Assembly: GCA_013407085.1 (NCBI GenBank)
Contig: JACCGJ010019481.1
Span: 1 to 64,000 of the forward strand
Direction: 5' to 3'
Source of the DNA: Atriophallophorus winterbourni
Lineage: Eukaryota > Platyhelminthes > Trematoda > Plagiorchiida > Microphallidae
DNA: 64,000 bases
The notes beneath the pieces were generated by a model. That model worked only from the letters and a program-made list of their open reading frames with translations, ran no database searches and had not been told where the DNA came from. Made by a program: the position numbers and the translations under genes. Shown here one piece after another: positions 49,171 through 60,989 of the stretch; position 1 is the stretch's first letter; each line of letters begins with the position of its first letter.

Positions 49171-49312
49171 CTCAGGGTAAGCATATTACTTGACTCCAGT
49201 GACATCGTATTATTGTTTTTTATACCTCTTATTGAACGAATATTTAATATGATATGGTAATTGTGAAGCTATGTGCTTTTTCTGACCATAAATTCTTGAA
49301 ACTTGAATTTGC

Positions 49313-49444
49313 CAAATGATGGCAACGATGAATCAAAAAATTAAAAAAAACCAATATCCGACAAGATAGACTTTTAACATTCATTTGACTGAATAAATCA
49401 TTGGTTAATGAGAACATTGCTTTAATGTCAGATTAACCAAAATT
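49313..49444. other. Spacer between tail-to-tail CR1 copies
   Basis: About 130 bp of A-rich DNA separate the 3' end of CR1-B (plus) from the 3' end of CR1-A (minus). No feature seen. Confidence 0.5.
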
Positions 49445-49817
49445 ATAAAAAGTTCAGTTCAGTTCAGTTCAGTTTGCACAGGACAGTATGTGGCTAACAA
49501 GCCAATCGAGCGTCCAGAATTTCTTTCGGTGGAAAGCTGCAGAGAAGCACCCACCACTGCCAAAACGTATATTCTTTTTGTCTGTTTGAAATCTTCGCCG
49601 ATCGCGAAGCCAAGAGATTATCCGGGTTGAACTTAGGAAGCACCGCGTTATAGCCGATGCTGGAAAAAGAAAAAGCAGTTTCTCTTCACCAGCACGGTGA
49701 GAGGTTAGCTGAAGTAGCATTGTGTATAATAAAAATTAAAAAAACACAGAGAACTCTAGCCCTCACTATATTTACGGGATAACGCTAAAAGATGAAAAAC
49801 CTAAGCTTGTAAAGCAA

Positions 49818-51235
49818 TTAAGGCGAGTATTCAGGAAACAACTTACCCCAGTTGCGGTCCAACCCCTGCTTAAAACTAGACACGGTACTGCAGGATATAA
49901 GTTCTTCTGGAAGAATGTTCCAGAAGTTAACAACCCTAAGGCTGAAAAAGTGTTTCCTGGAGTCTAGCCGACATCGTTTCTTAGCAATTTTAAGTGAGTG
50001 GCCCCGGGTGCCCAGCTCGGGACTTAAGGTAAAGAAGTCGTTCATTTGCACGCCACTCAAACCCTTCAAGATCTTAAAGGTTTCTATTAAGTCACCTCTT
50101 AAACGACGGCGCCTAAGGGAGAAAAGATCGAGAGACATTAGGCGCACAGCGTACGGTTTCCCTCGCTGACCTTCAATCATGCGAGTTGCGAGGCGCTGTA
50201 CACTTTCAAGTCGAAGGATGTCCTTTTTGTAGTGAGGACACCACGCCTGAACACAGTATTCAAGATGCGGCCGAACTAATGCCTTGTACAGTGGCAGGAA
50301 TACATCGGGTCTTCTGCTCGATAGCACTGATTTCAGCCGAAAAAGTACCTTGCGTGCACGCTGAGCCGCAGCGGCACATTGGTCCTCCCATTTGAAGTCA
50401 GCCCTAACCAGTACACCCAAATCCTTAACACACTGTGTGGCGTTAACACTGAGGGAATTCCCCGCCACCTGGACCGAAATCTTATCAACCAGTGTTGACA
50501 AGAGTTGGCTCTTATTTAGGTTCAGTGGGAGATCCCACTGGTATGACCAGTTTATGACCCGCTCAAGGTCGTGCATCAAGGTCTCTTCATCCGTTGATCC
50601 GATGAATTTCACATCATCCGCGAAAATGAAGCATGGGCACTTCAATTCAGAGGACAAGTCATCGATGAAAATCAGGAATAGAAGAGGGCCAAGTACCGAA
50701 CCTTGGGGTACACCACTGATCACGTCGGTTTGATTCGACAGCGTACATCCTACTCTCACTCGGAATGTCCTACCTGTAAGGAAGGCCTTTATCCAAGCAA
50801 GTAGACTACCACGTATGCCTTTGGCTGCTAGCTTAATCTCTAGAAGGCGGTGATTTACGGAATCGAAAGCCTTACTGAAGTCTAGGTAGAGGGCTTCGAC
50901 AGGCTTCCCTTCATCCATCCTTTTAGTGGCAGTATTGAGAAAGCTAAGGAGGTTAGTCAGACAGGATCTACCCTTAAGAAATCCATGCTGAGTTACACTC
51001 AACAGAGAATGCCGACAAAGATGCTGACAGATTTTATCACGCAGCAGTTTTTCCATTACTTTCGAGACGGTGCTGGTCAGGCTGACCGGTCTATAGTTAC
51101 CAACAGTTGACCTGCAACCGCCTTTGTGTATTGGCACGACTATGGCTTCCCTCCACTTACTGGGAACAACTCCTAGTTGCAGGCATGAATTAAAGAGCTG
51201 GCAAAACGGTTCGGCAAGCACTGAGGCAAGATTTT
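49818..51235 (-). CDS. CR1-A ORF2 part 2: reverse transcriptase
   Basis: Continues ORF2 after the shift: LAEPFCQLFNSCLQLGVVPS, NYRPVSLTSTVSKVMEKLL, QHGFLKGRSCLTNLLSFLN, LYLDFSKAFDSVNHRLL (motif A Asp), ISGVPQGSVLGPLLFLIFID (motif B) and FIFADDVKFIGS (catalytic FADD), then CVKDLGVLVRADFKWEDQC, RPHLEYCVQAWCPHYKK and a C-terminus with VVNFWNILPEELI. 467 codons, no stop. Together with part 1 it forms a complete CR1 ORF2 apart from the single base. Confidence 0.9.
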
Positions 51236-52640
51236 AAGCATAATTGAGTAGATGCCGTCCGGTCCCTCAGATTTGTTGACCCGAACATGGATAAGTGCGT
51301 CAAACACCTCAGCCTCATTGAAGGACAACTCATCTAATACATGGACACCAGGTGTCAGGTTAAGCAGACCTGACGGTGCGTTTGAAGAATTATCCCGTCG
51401 TTGAACGCTACTGAAAAACCCTGAGAAGGCAGTCGCCTTAGACAGGTCGGTATCGGCAACTTTTCCGTCCTCCAGTTTCAAATCCCCTATGTTTTCCCTA
51501 GTTTTTCCTTTTGACTGTGCGTAGCTATAAAACCTTTTCGGGTTGGATTTAGCATCCCTAGCTAGAGATAACTCAAAATGCTGTTTGAGCACACGTTGTA
51601 ATTTAACACAGGCATTCCGAGCGGTTTTGTAGCGGGCCCAAGAACCAGAAGTAAGGGATAGCTTATATTGCCGCCATAGACGATCCCGTTTACGGGTAGA
51701 CCTACGGACTCGAGGAGACCACCAGGGTGGCCTTCGATGCCTTCTCACACACTGCAGCGGAGCGTGTTTGTCTTGTAACTCGTTTAGATACTTAGAAATT
51801 CTATCCCAGTTTTCATTTACATTTGAATCGCTAGATAACTGAAGGGAAGATTTTGAAGACTGCAAGAGTAAACCCCAGTCTACACGCCTAAAATTGCGTC
51901 TAGGACGAGAGAAAGGTTTGCGAAAACGCAATATCGCTTCGAAGCTTATCATTACGTGATCACTTTTGCCGAGCGGCGGTAGGTACTTTAAATGACTAAT
52001 GGCTTCTAGCTGGGACGACAATACCAAGTCAAGAGTGGATGGAGTGCATCCATGGCGAAACCTTGTAGGATCATTGACATGCTGGTGCAGCGCATGATTA
52101 TGGAGCCATTCGAGAAAGGTGTCAGATTGCTGGGTGACTAGACCAGTGGGGACAGGCCAATCTATGTCTGGGAGGTTGAAATCACCCAAGATAAGTACAC
52201 TGTGAGCTGAGTGAAACAAACCGTCGAGTGTCTCAATAAGCTGTGTAAACTCCTGTATGGATGCACTGGGAGTGACGTAGACACAAGCAATTGCGAGAGA
52301 TGACTTGTAGCAAGTCAGAATACTCGTAACAACTTGGACGTTTTCAATGGCTAGAGATATCCCTGTACCCATGTTGTGCAAACCATACTCCAAGAGCAGT
52401 GCAACGCCACCGCCTCTCCTATCGCCCGGCCTATCGCATCTTATGACGAGATACTGTTCACTGATGTTTACCGGCACCTCATCAATCGCAGACAGCCAGG
52501 TCTCAGAAAGCGCAATAACCCTTGGGTGTAACTGAGCCACGCAGAGAGAAAGTTCAGCCCACTTATTCCTGATGCTGCATACATTTGCATACAATACTTG
52601 GGCACTGGTTATTCGTGCTTCTGAAACTAGTCCTGTTTGG
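51173..52640 (-). CDS. CR1-A ORF2 part 1: AP-like endonuclease and linker
   Basis: The frame is open back into ORF1, so the exact start is unclear; the first recognised residues are VLYANVCSIRNKWAELSLCV. The endonuclease is complete: IALSETWLSAID (catalytic Glu), RRGGGVALLL, LILGDFNLPDIDW, TPSTLDLVLSS and PPLGKSDHVMISF. The linker with RHRRPPWWSPRVRRSTRKRD and SKGKTRENIGDLKLEDGKVA leads to VNKSEGPDGIYSIMLK, the RT start. A one-base loss in the A-run at 51232-51235 then shifts the frame; the RT continues in the next frame from about 51235. Confidence 0.88.
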
Positions 52641-53946
52641 CCCTCGGTCGAAGCACCCGAGGGAGCTGCACGTTTTTTGGCGTGCTACTTAGAGCAGGAG
52701 CATCAGTTTCGGCAGCCTCTTGCGTTAACGTAACGGACCGTTGCCTGACAATTGAGACCGCATCCATAGAAGAGAAGCAACTACTGGAGTCATCGTCTCG
52801 GGTGCCATCGTCAATTGCGCTAAGACAATCAACGTCATCTGGGCCGGACAACAAGACTAGTGGCAAAGTGCTGTTCGGTATGCCCGTCTGTGACTGAATA
52901 GCGTTTTGCGCTGCATCCGGGTTAAGAATGACCGATGTTCTCATTGCTAAGTTTCTCCTATTGGAATCAGAATCATTTTGCCGAATCCGGGACGGAGGGT
53001 TGTCGGGCTTCACCTGAAGTTTATCTAGCGTTGAGTTTGCGATATACTCAGCCCTAGCCAGGAATGCATCCCGATCCGCCTGATAATTAAATTCAACCAG
53101 GATTGGTCGAGGGCAGTTACCCATCCTCCATCTTCCTACTCGGTGGATTCGCACTGTGGAAGTAGAAGGCTTCATATCCACCATTCGGAGAAGATCGTTT
53201 ATACACCTACGATCAAGATCTCTGCGAGACTTAGATTCCTTAATATATGGTTCCGCTCGATTAAAAACTAGTACATTTCTAGTTCTAGATTTCGGAGCAG
53301 AGGAATTGCTGTGCAGTGATTCGATTTGCTGACGCAAACCATTCAATTCCTGAATAATTTGCTCCAGCATAGGCGAACCGGCATCAATTGAATGTTGCCG
53401 TTTTCGTGTACTAACCTTACTGGCCTTAGTACGCTTCTTGGAGGTGCCAGCTACATTGGCCACCTTGGGGGTGGCAGCTTGCCTGGGTGGACGGGTTACC
53501 TGGCTAACCTGTTCGACTTTCCCCTCAGCTGCAGCTAATCTAGATTTTTTATTCGCACGTTTTTTCAAAGTTCTCCGTACATTGGCCTCCTTGGGAGGAT
53601 GGTGTAACTGGTTAACTTTGTCAACTTCCGCCTTGACTGCAGTTGTCCCCGGGCTCAGGTTTGCGCTCAAAACAGATGCATAGGTTTGAGTGGGTACGAC
53701 GTTAGACGTGCTAGGCGAAATTTCACTATTTTGAGGCTTTACAATAACAAAAGCAGCGTCACTGGCAGCCTTATGGCAGGAGCTGCAATACCACTGTAAC
53801 CAGCGGTACTTTGCATAAATCCCATAGTGAGATTCATGTACACCAGAGTAGCTAGGGTGAGCCCAACGCTTGCACGCTGTGCACTCAATGCCCCTGGCCA
53901 CTTTTTTGCAGCAATTGCCGTTGAGGCAAGCATTAACTGTACTCAT
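52627..53946 (-). CDS. CR1-A ORF1: PHD-like zinc finger plus RNA-binding-like domain
   Basis: 439 codons from ATG 53946 (MSTVNACL), chosen because the frame upstream has no ATG. Residues about 5-60 form a Cys/His zinc finger of PHD type: CLNGNCCKK, GIECTACKRWAHPSYSG, WYCSSCHKA. A basic, low-complexity middle follows with KKRTNK-like runs (ANKKSR, SKKRTKASK), then a short coiled-coil-like stretch (LEQIIQELNGLRQQIESLHS). An RRM-like domain comes next (RNVLVFNRAEP, VRIHRVGRWRMGNCPRPILV, DAFLARAEYI). ORF1 proteins of this kind bind the element RNA. The stop overlaps the open ORF2 frame. Intact as read. Confidence 0.88.
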   Translation of the reverse strand: MSTVNACLNGNCCKKVARGIECTACKRWAHPSYSGVHESHYGIYAKYRWLQWYCSSCHKAASDAAFVIVKPQNSEISPSTSNVVPTQTYASVLSANLSPGTTAVKAEVDKVNQLHHPPKEANVRRTLKKRANKKSRLAAAEGKVEQVSQVTRPPRQAATPKVANVAGTSKKRTKASKVSTRKRQHSIDAGSPMLEQIIQELNGLRQQIESLHSNSSAPKSRTRNVLVFNRAEPYIKESKSRRDLDRRCINDLLRMVDMKPSTSTVRIHRVGRWRMGNCPRPILVEFNYQADRDAFLARAEYIANSTLDKLQVKPDNPPSRIRQNDSDSNRRNLAMRTSVILNPDAAQNAIQSQTGIPNSTLPLVLLSGPDDVDCLSAIDDGTRDDDSSSCFSSMDAVSIVRQRSVTLTQEAAETDAPALSSTPKNVQLPRVLRPRAKQD

Positions 53947-54396
53947 CGTACGGCGATAGATATAAGAAAGATAATGTACCAGCAAGATTATAGACTGATT
54001 TAATCACAAGCGTAATTAATCAGCACGAAATATAATAGACGATTTGCTTTTTATAAGGTAGTAAAATAGTTAGTATATTTTACAGTATTTCACAGAATAG
54101 CGAAAATGCGTAATAATTTTCAGCAGAGCGTGGAAAATACAACCAAGTTGAACGTACCGCGCAGGAATGTCAAAAGCGGATATATCAAAATGCGGGTTAA
54201 TAATCACGCACCTGATATCTCAAGAGACAAATAAAACGCTTGTGATCAAGTACAAGCGCTATAAATGCGGTAATGGGCGAAATAGAATAAAATTCTCATT
54301 CGAATGGTCAAACTAATAAATGTTTACGATTAAAATTATGTCTTACAAATACATTTACATCCATTAACGCATAAATTTAGTGTAAATCAACGTAAT

Positions 54397-54552
54397 TGTT
54401 GTCGGTCTTAACAAGGATTAAACCTTTGGGAACTCCGCTAGTTGCTTCCATTGGTTTTATTAATGCACCTTCAAGCTTCTGCAGTATTAGGGTATGGCCA
54501 ACATGACCAAATGCCTTCGAGATATCTAAGTATCAGGCGTGTATTGCTTGCC
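54397..54552 (-). repeat. Duplicated RT segment, copy 1
   Basis: About 156 bp repeated at 55778-55933 with about three differences over the best 132 bp. Both code, on minus, an RT block reading YLDISKAFGHVGH-like residues and GALIKPMEATSGVP. This copy sits beyond the 3' end of the old CR1 RT, out of order, so it came from a second copy or a segmental duplication. Confidence 0.85.
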
Positions 54553-54812
54553 GATTTTTGGAAGACGATCAAGTCAACGAAAATTCGTCTAATTTCGTTT
54601 GAAAGTCATGCAGGCTAGCTCGAGTGAGTAATGGTCAAAGGTAAACTGTTCCAAGTAAAACAGACACGGATAGAATAAAAATACCTAATGCAGTTCAAGC
54701 GAGAATGTGGCACTAGCAGAACCTAATCTAGAGACCGATAATTCCTCGTATAGTTTCGCGTGAATAAATATTGAAAGAGATTGTTTGGGGTAGGGAAATT
54801 AGAATAAGGTCT

Positions 54813-55245
54813 TGTAACAACATTGTTTTACTGTATATAACAATTGACTTTGATAACGCACTTTCCGTTGATTCGTGTTCCGTGATTGCTATGACGTTTT
54901 GATGTAAAACGTGTCAAAGGATGTAAAAAAAATTATCCTGAAATAACGCCGATGTAAATCGGGAAAAGTCGTACCAAAAAATCTCGAATTGTGCGTGAAT
55001 ATTGGGCTTACCAATAATAGTACACGAAGGATTCGTGCATCACGTCGGGCTCACCAATTTGTAGTAGACCAGATTACTACAATAACGTCCCCAAGAATGT
55101 TGGAGAAAAGGCAGGTTGACTGGAAGATTTATAGCGGTAGCCAAAAAGGTACACGAAGGTACATGGTAGCAATCACGGAACACGAATCAACGGAAAGTGC
55201 GTTATCAAGGTCAATTGTTATATACAGTAAAACAATGTTGTTACA
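54813..55245. mobile_element. 433-bp TIR element with Ginger-like ends (MITE)
   Basis: Terminal inverted repeats of 79 bp (54813-54891 and 55167-55245) differ by one base and begin TGTAACAAC. A 4-bp target duplication GTCT flanks it (54809-54812, 55246-55249), and the host LINE frame closes cleanly when it is removed. No transposase: the 275-bp core has only a chance ORF. A 4-bp duplication with TGTNR termini is described for Ginger DNA transposons; assignment by ends only. Confidence 0.82.
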
Positions 55246-55777
55246 GTCTCCTCTAATTCGGCAATAGTGAAAGTTGACCAGATTTAGTTGAGCTAACCTT
55301 TCTTTATGATGCTTTTTCGGCTGCTGAGAACTAGTTTAGTTGAGCAGTGATATATTAGCTGCATATGTTCAACATCTTTCTTGAGCCAGGGAGACAATGA
55401 CTGTACATCGTATTCCATTACTGGTCTGAAGTATGTATTCATGATCCTTGGGCGAAAATTTTCTAATTACCTTTTTGAGGAAATTTAGGATATATGTTGC
55501 TTTTTCAAAGGCAGTGTTAGTTTGAAAGGAGGGTTTTAACCTGGAGCATATCCAAACAAATATAATATTTTCATCACTGCAATTTTCAAGGACATGTGAA
55601 CCTATATGTTATGTGGCCTTTACTTAATTCCCCACATTCATGAGCCTGTATTTGTTGAAGTTAAACGGCTGTTTGTTCTCCAACGACCAGTTGCAATCGT
55701 ATGATGAACTTTTTTAATAGGAGACAGTCTTTTGGGATACGGATTAACGACATATCGTTATGTCGTCCGCAAATAAC

Positions 55778-55933
55778 AATTTTCGGTCGGAAAAAGGATT
55801 AAACCGTTGGGAACTCTGCTAGTTGCTTCCATTGGTTTTATTAATGCACCTTCAAGCTTCTGCAGGATTAGGGTATGGCCAACATGACCAAATGCCTTCG
55901 AGATATCTAAGTATCAGGCGTGTATTGCTTGCC
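55778..55933 (-). repeat. Duplicated RT segment, copy 2
   Basis: The in-place copy within LINE D; see 54397-54552. It ends at the same base (TTGCTTGCC) as copy 1, after which the sequences are unrelated. Confidence 0.85.
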
Positions 55934-58480
55934 CTTTATCTACCGATTGTCTCCAATCATATAGGGCTATCAGTAAAAATAAATAAACAGGAATAATTCC
56001 GTCGAAAGAAACGGATAATTTTCAAAATGTTTCATTAGATCGTCAACAACGAGGCGCTCAAGTAATTTGGAAATCACAGGTAACAGAGTAACACCTGTGT
56101 TATCAGAAACACCAAAGAGATTTCAACCTTCATAAATAGGAAACATTATTCCACATTTCCAATCCATAGGTATGACACCATTTGCCAGTGTTTGATTGAA
56201 CTAGTATGTGAGTATTTCGCGTAGCAAATTCACACATTGCTTCAATATTAGCTGGGTTATTCAGTTAGCCCCAGGAGACTAACGTTTTTAAGATTAAATA
56301 ATGTTTGAAGGACGCGTTTCGACATGACATTTATTTCACACGTGGCAGCCGTTGCTGAAATGGTTTGATTTGGGATGTAAATTGAAAGCTTTCTTGAGCC
56401 GAATACAGATAAATTAAAGGTCGCTAAAGATTCAGCAGTTTCTAATGCGGTTGTTGTTGTTCAAGCTGATGTGTTCACGGACGCAACATCAGGTTTTACT
56501 TTAGCTTCATCGTTAACCAAAAAATAAATTATTTTTGGGATTGAGCTCCATCATGCGTGTCATCTTTTCTTGGAAGCACAAATCACCTTGGATAATAAAA
56601 TCTTTTTTCTTTGTTCCGCAGCAAACGGAATGTTTCCCAGGTCTCTGGTGACGGGTTTTGCCGATGGTGTCGCCAAGCAGTTTCGTACCTTTAACCACTT
56701 ACGAGTCTGGCTTCTTAGTTTAATTTCGAGGATATTTCTTGAAGGCCTGAGGACATTCGGAGCTCACTTCGATTGAATTCTTCAGATTAGCTATTAGCCT
56801 TACCCAAAACTAATGTAAGTTACTGGTTTCCGGTTGGCAGTTAATCGCAATTTTAAGAACATCACTCAAAGCTGTTTTAAGGGCATCATTTGTTCTTACA
56901 GCTTCAAACAGATAGTCAAACTGGATGACGAAGTGATCACGTAGTCTTAGTGGACTTTCGTAAGCAACGAAGTGAAATTCTTGTTCATTGCTCATCGGAA
57001 CGGGCAATAACCCTCTGTCTGCGTTAATTGAAATATTATTTTATGATATTTTGTGTTATTCGGCTTCATTATGGCATAAATAAAACACATGAATAAGTTT
57101 TATGGATCAGATGCCAGGCGCCGCCTGACAAGTGCAATCCTATGGTGACTGAAGGTACCGACGGGAGCTACTGAGCAATCGACTGCTAGTTTGAGGTTGT
57201 AACTAGAGTTACCGTCAGTAGACAAAGGGTTAAATGCAATGAGGTTATAAAGAGGAATATCGTCCAACAGCTCACTCAAGGGAGGGAGGGAGTGTTCTGT
57301 GTAACGGTAATGCTGTGCAGATTCGTTAAATTGAAGTCACCCATAATTCAAAATCCGCAACTAAATCTGGAAGTAACCATTGTGTCCAGTAAGGCCAGAT
57401 TGTAAGTTTCCTCTGCAGACAGCGGGTTATATACTACTCCCAAAAACACAGTTTTCGCCGTTAGCTAATCGGACTGAGAACCAGTGTATCCCGTAACACG
57501 ATGTCTGGATCTGTAATCTCACGGCACAGAAGGTTTTGGTTTTTTATGCAACGCAAATCCTCCTCTATGTTCATGGTCATCGCAAATAAGTTACATTCCG
57601 GGTAATTCTAGTTCACTATTTCTGTGTGTCTGCTGCCACGTTTCCGTTAAGGAGATGATGTCAGGGGAACATCTCAGAAAAACTGAACGCAGTTCGCCGA
57701 TTTTGTTTACCAGACATTGTGCGTTGGTGTGGATGCATTTCATAGTTGTTTTTCTCAACAAGAATGGGCTGTGGGGATGGAGGCTAGCGGAGTGAAGAAT
57801 ATGTGTTAGGCCGACTCCTCCAAAATCAGCATTTGAAGGTTTTTTGCTTGCAATGACGCCTGATAGTTTTGAGGTTGTACTGTTGGAATACAGTGATCTA
57901 TAGTGTCTGCTGAATTTGTTCCTTACACGAAAAATACTGATTGACTTGGTGGTGTGTCTATTGGACGTTGTGGCGCAACTATATTCCCAATATGAAGATT
58001 CGATGCGCTAAGTCTAATTTCTCGAGGCATTAATCTGCGGCCAATTTCCCAAAAAGTGTTGACCGTGTTCAACATATCTTTACGCAAAAACATTATTTTG
58101 AAAGGCTTAGAACAGATACCCTTGTAATTCCTAAAGTTAGAATTGCGGAACTTGTCCATCACAGCTACATTATGCAAGCCAAGTATAACACTGAGGAATC
58201 TCCATTTTAGCTGATTTTGATTGCGCTGCACTGATTTATCAGTTGATTCATCAGGTTCTGGAACTCCCAAAAGGATGAACCTTCGATCATCCGTCTGCTT
58301 CGTTTGTGCTTGTTGCTGGGCGATTCGGGCCCTTTCACACCAGGGCACATAAGCGAAAATCCTTGCAGTGGTCTCTGAACGCTCCCTGCGCAGGAGAAAG
58401 CGGATAGTAAGATGTTTTCTAGATCCCTTTCAGAGTTTACTGTGATTTTAAGCAGTCATCGATGATGCAGATTTGATGAA

Positions 58481-60989
58481 GTAGGTTTACGATACAGTCG
58501 TATCAATTATAGGGGTTCAACTGGCCCTAAGTCTATTCTGCTGCACACCCTTATCCATTCTACTTTATTGTGCCTTAGCCTGTTTCCTAGTAAGGTGGCA
58601 CTCGTTTCTTTTACGTTGGTGCAAATCACGCTTAGTCCATATAGCGAATGTACACAGTGCCTGTCAATTTCGCAGGTCGTGGGACGTTTTAAATGCCGTA
58701 TATCGAATACCTATCGTGTACACTTTTGGAGTAATTTGCACCTCGAATTTTGGTTTTAAACCTGAGGGTTTCCGCTAAACCTTCAGATGAGCAAGTGCTT
58801 TTGGCTCCGCAACATTTTCGGACTCGGGAAGTTTTGGGCAGACGGGCTTCAACAGTCGCATTTATTAAGGTGCGTCTCGATAAAAGCAACGCTCTTCAAG
58901 ACTCTCTGGCATAATTGCAACAGCTGAACCTTACTACTGACGACTTCTAAGAAGACGACGCATGTTTTGCTTGCACCAGATCGCTTCATCTTAAAGGATC
59001 AAACCAAAAGCACAAATCATAGCACCAAAATCGATAAGACTGGTGTTGATTTGTGCAATACTTTGTGGAGTTGACGGAAAGCGACGTGTTCTAGGAATAT
59101 TTCCTCAGCTGATTAAGCATTCAATTTGTCAACCTCCGGTTTGAAATATTGGCGTGAAAGTGATTTTACGTTGAGTATTTCTTCGAGTAGTTCACAATAG
59201 TGGTAAACACCGATGGGCTGATCTAACCGCAGAAGCACATAATGCGATTCAAATAAACGAACGAACTGTCGAAAATCCACGAGTGATGTACATAAAGAAC
59301 AACACGATGGATAATTCTTGTATGAGTAGATCTGCCGTAGCAAATATTCAGATAGATATTCAAAAATTAAACCGATCTAATGAAAAGTATGAGTTATGTC
59401 CAAAAATATCGGAGTTCAAAGTTAATCCAACCGCACGTCACAATGCACTGAAAATGAGTGTAGTTCGTGGACACGACCGCGGAAAATGAAGCACGGTTAA
59501 GTGCTATGTTTCGGAATATTCAGAACGACTACCATGGAACGACCGTGATTTCTTAACTGTGAGTTTAGTCATAATTCATTATCGGTAATGTTGTGAACAA
59601 CCACATTGCCAATACCTGGTAAGTGTCTGGAACTCTGTGATTGCAAGTTTGTACTATTGTGATTGGTCGAATATCGCACACTATTACGTGCTTGCATGTA
59701 CCTGCTGCTGTAAAATAAATTGGCATCGCGTGGTTTTTCATCTACAACGAATTCCTCCCCTACTATTTACTGTCTTACGCCCATTTGGACAGATTCGTTC
59801 AGATTCCTGGAGTATATGAAAAACGACATTTCAGTGTCGCATTGAACGAGTAGACATTCTGCATCTGAAGCTCGACTATAAAAATTAAAGTTGTTATAAA
59901 ATCATCTGGCTTGTGAATCTCAAGGACAATATGATATTCATGATGTTCGTAACAATACTACGTTAAATAAAGCCGGTATGGGATAAATTGCTGGGTGCAT
60001 AGCAGAATCTTTATGCTGCACGATTCAAGTTCACACGATTTATTTAAAAACCGGGGAAATTTGTAATTATGTGATTCTAGATTTGTTAAAGCAGTTGGTT
60101 TGTGCGATTAATATATTGCGGTAGCAAAGAAATTCGAAGAGGTTCTTCTAATACATCAATTGCTTAGCGGAATTCAACGCCCCAAAGTAAGAGAAATGCT
60201 TTTATTTCAAGATTCTCATAAACTCGTTTGAGCAGAAGCGTGTGGTATTGATCGATATCAGGTTCAAACTGCTTTGTTCCCAAACGTTGGAGATGTATCC
60301 AGAATCGCACAAATGACAAGTCCAAAACCTACTTGACAATCGGAAAAAATGCTACCGTAGTGACACTCAAAATCCTCTAGCGAATTATCGGCAGGTCCGG
60401 CGCGTAATGTAAAAGGCGATTTTGCCGTCATATAATCATCTCAATCCGTGAGCTGTCACTGAAACTAACCAAACTACAGCAGATATGAAACAAACTCTGG
60501 ACGACAGATAACCCTGTAACATTGAAGGAGTTTGAAGTGTTAAAAATTAAGAAAATAGCTTTATTCATGCATGCGAATTTTCTTATTATCGCCAAACTTG
60601 AACCTAAATCACCCTGGTGTGATGTTTGCTAATTACAATTACGCGCATGCGGCAAGGTAACTATTGCCTCCCCCGGTAAAAGTAATTCCATAACATTTAT
60701 AAAGAACATTTCATAAACGTACCGACACTCGCAGTTGCATGTTAACTTACTGAGATACGTGTTACTTGATCCGAGTATCCAGAATTTCGGTGACATTGCA
60801 ACTGATGCATGTCACCAAGATGAATACGAAGGTGCTCCTAGGCAGTGACACGATAATCGCTCGTGCAACATCGCCATCAATGGAACGAATAACCATTGCA
60901 GCTGTTTCTCAAAATTTCAGCGCTTCATTTCGAAAGCCTTTCTTAAAAAGTGTTGGCACTGTCCTCAAAAGGCAAAATCTGACTGGGAG
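58481..60989. other. No recognised gene
   Basis: AT-rich with a few mixed-composition patches. Short ORFs (58568-58889, 59283-59489) show no domain. Part of the stretch before 60.99 kb may be decayed gypsy pol upstream of the integrase fragment, but no motif confirms that. Confidence 0.35.

Larger units (their letters stand above)
41830..49312 (+). mobile_element. CR1-like LINE 'CR1-B', split by an RTE insertion
   Basis: The left part is 41830-42249 and the right part 45896-49312; together about 3.8 kb once the RTE (42263-45882) and one target copy are removed. Order: Lys-rich ORF1 start, two related RNA-binding-like domains, endonuclease, RT, 3' UTR ending TGACCATAAATTCTTGAA. ORF2 has a stop at 47826 (TAG at a Trp position of the family), shifts near 47990, 48305 and 48500-48650, so the element is dead. 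The 5' end is not sharply defined. Confidence 0.82.
49445..54290 (-). mobile_element. CR1-like LINE 'CR1-A', near full length
   Basis: Minus-strand element with ORF1 (53946-52627), ORF2 (about 52640-49818), a 375-bp 3' UTR and a tail of about five AACTG units (49453-49476). The 5' UTR probably reaches 54.2-54.3 kb but its start is not marked. One frameshift is the only lesion seen in ORF2. It is GC-richer than the region around it and is the best preserved CR1 in the window. Confidence 0.9.
54570..58480 (-). mobile_element. Old CR1-like LINE 'D', interrupted by a TIR element
   Basis: Minus strand, heavily mutated but in family order. ORF1 remnant RRFILLGVPEPDEST (58348-57923); endonuclease with MGDFNL near 57330 and SPLRLRDHFVIQFDYL (about 56960-56910); linker (56698-56513); RT with KAFGHVGHTLILQKLEGALI near 55850-55930 and LLFADDITI near 55770; a C-terminal RT region broken at 55245 by the inserted TIR element. 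RT resumes at 54812 and ends with PHSRLNCIRYFYSIRVCFTW and NSLPLTITHSS (about 54710-54600). Removing the insert and one target copy gives a continuous RIRGD-LILIS reading. Confidence 0.8.
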
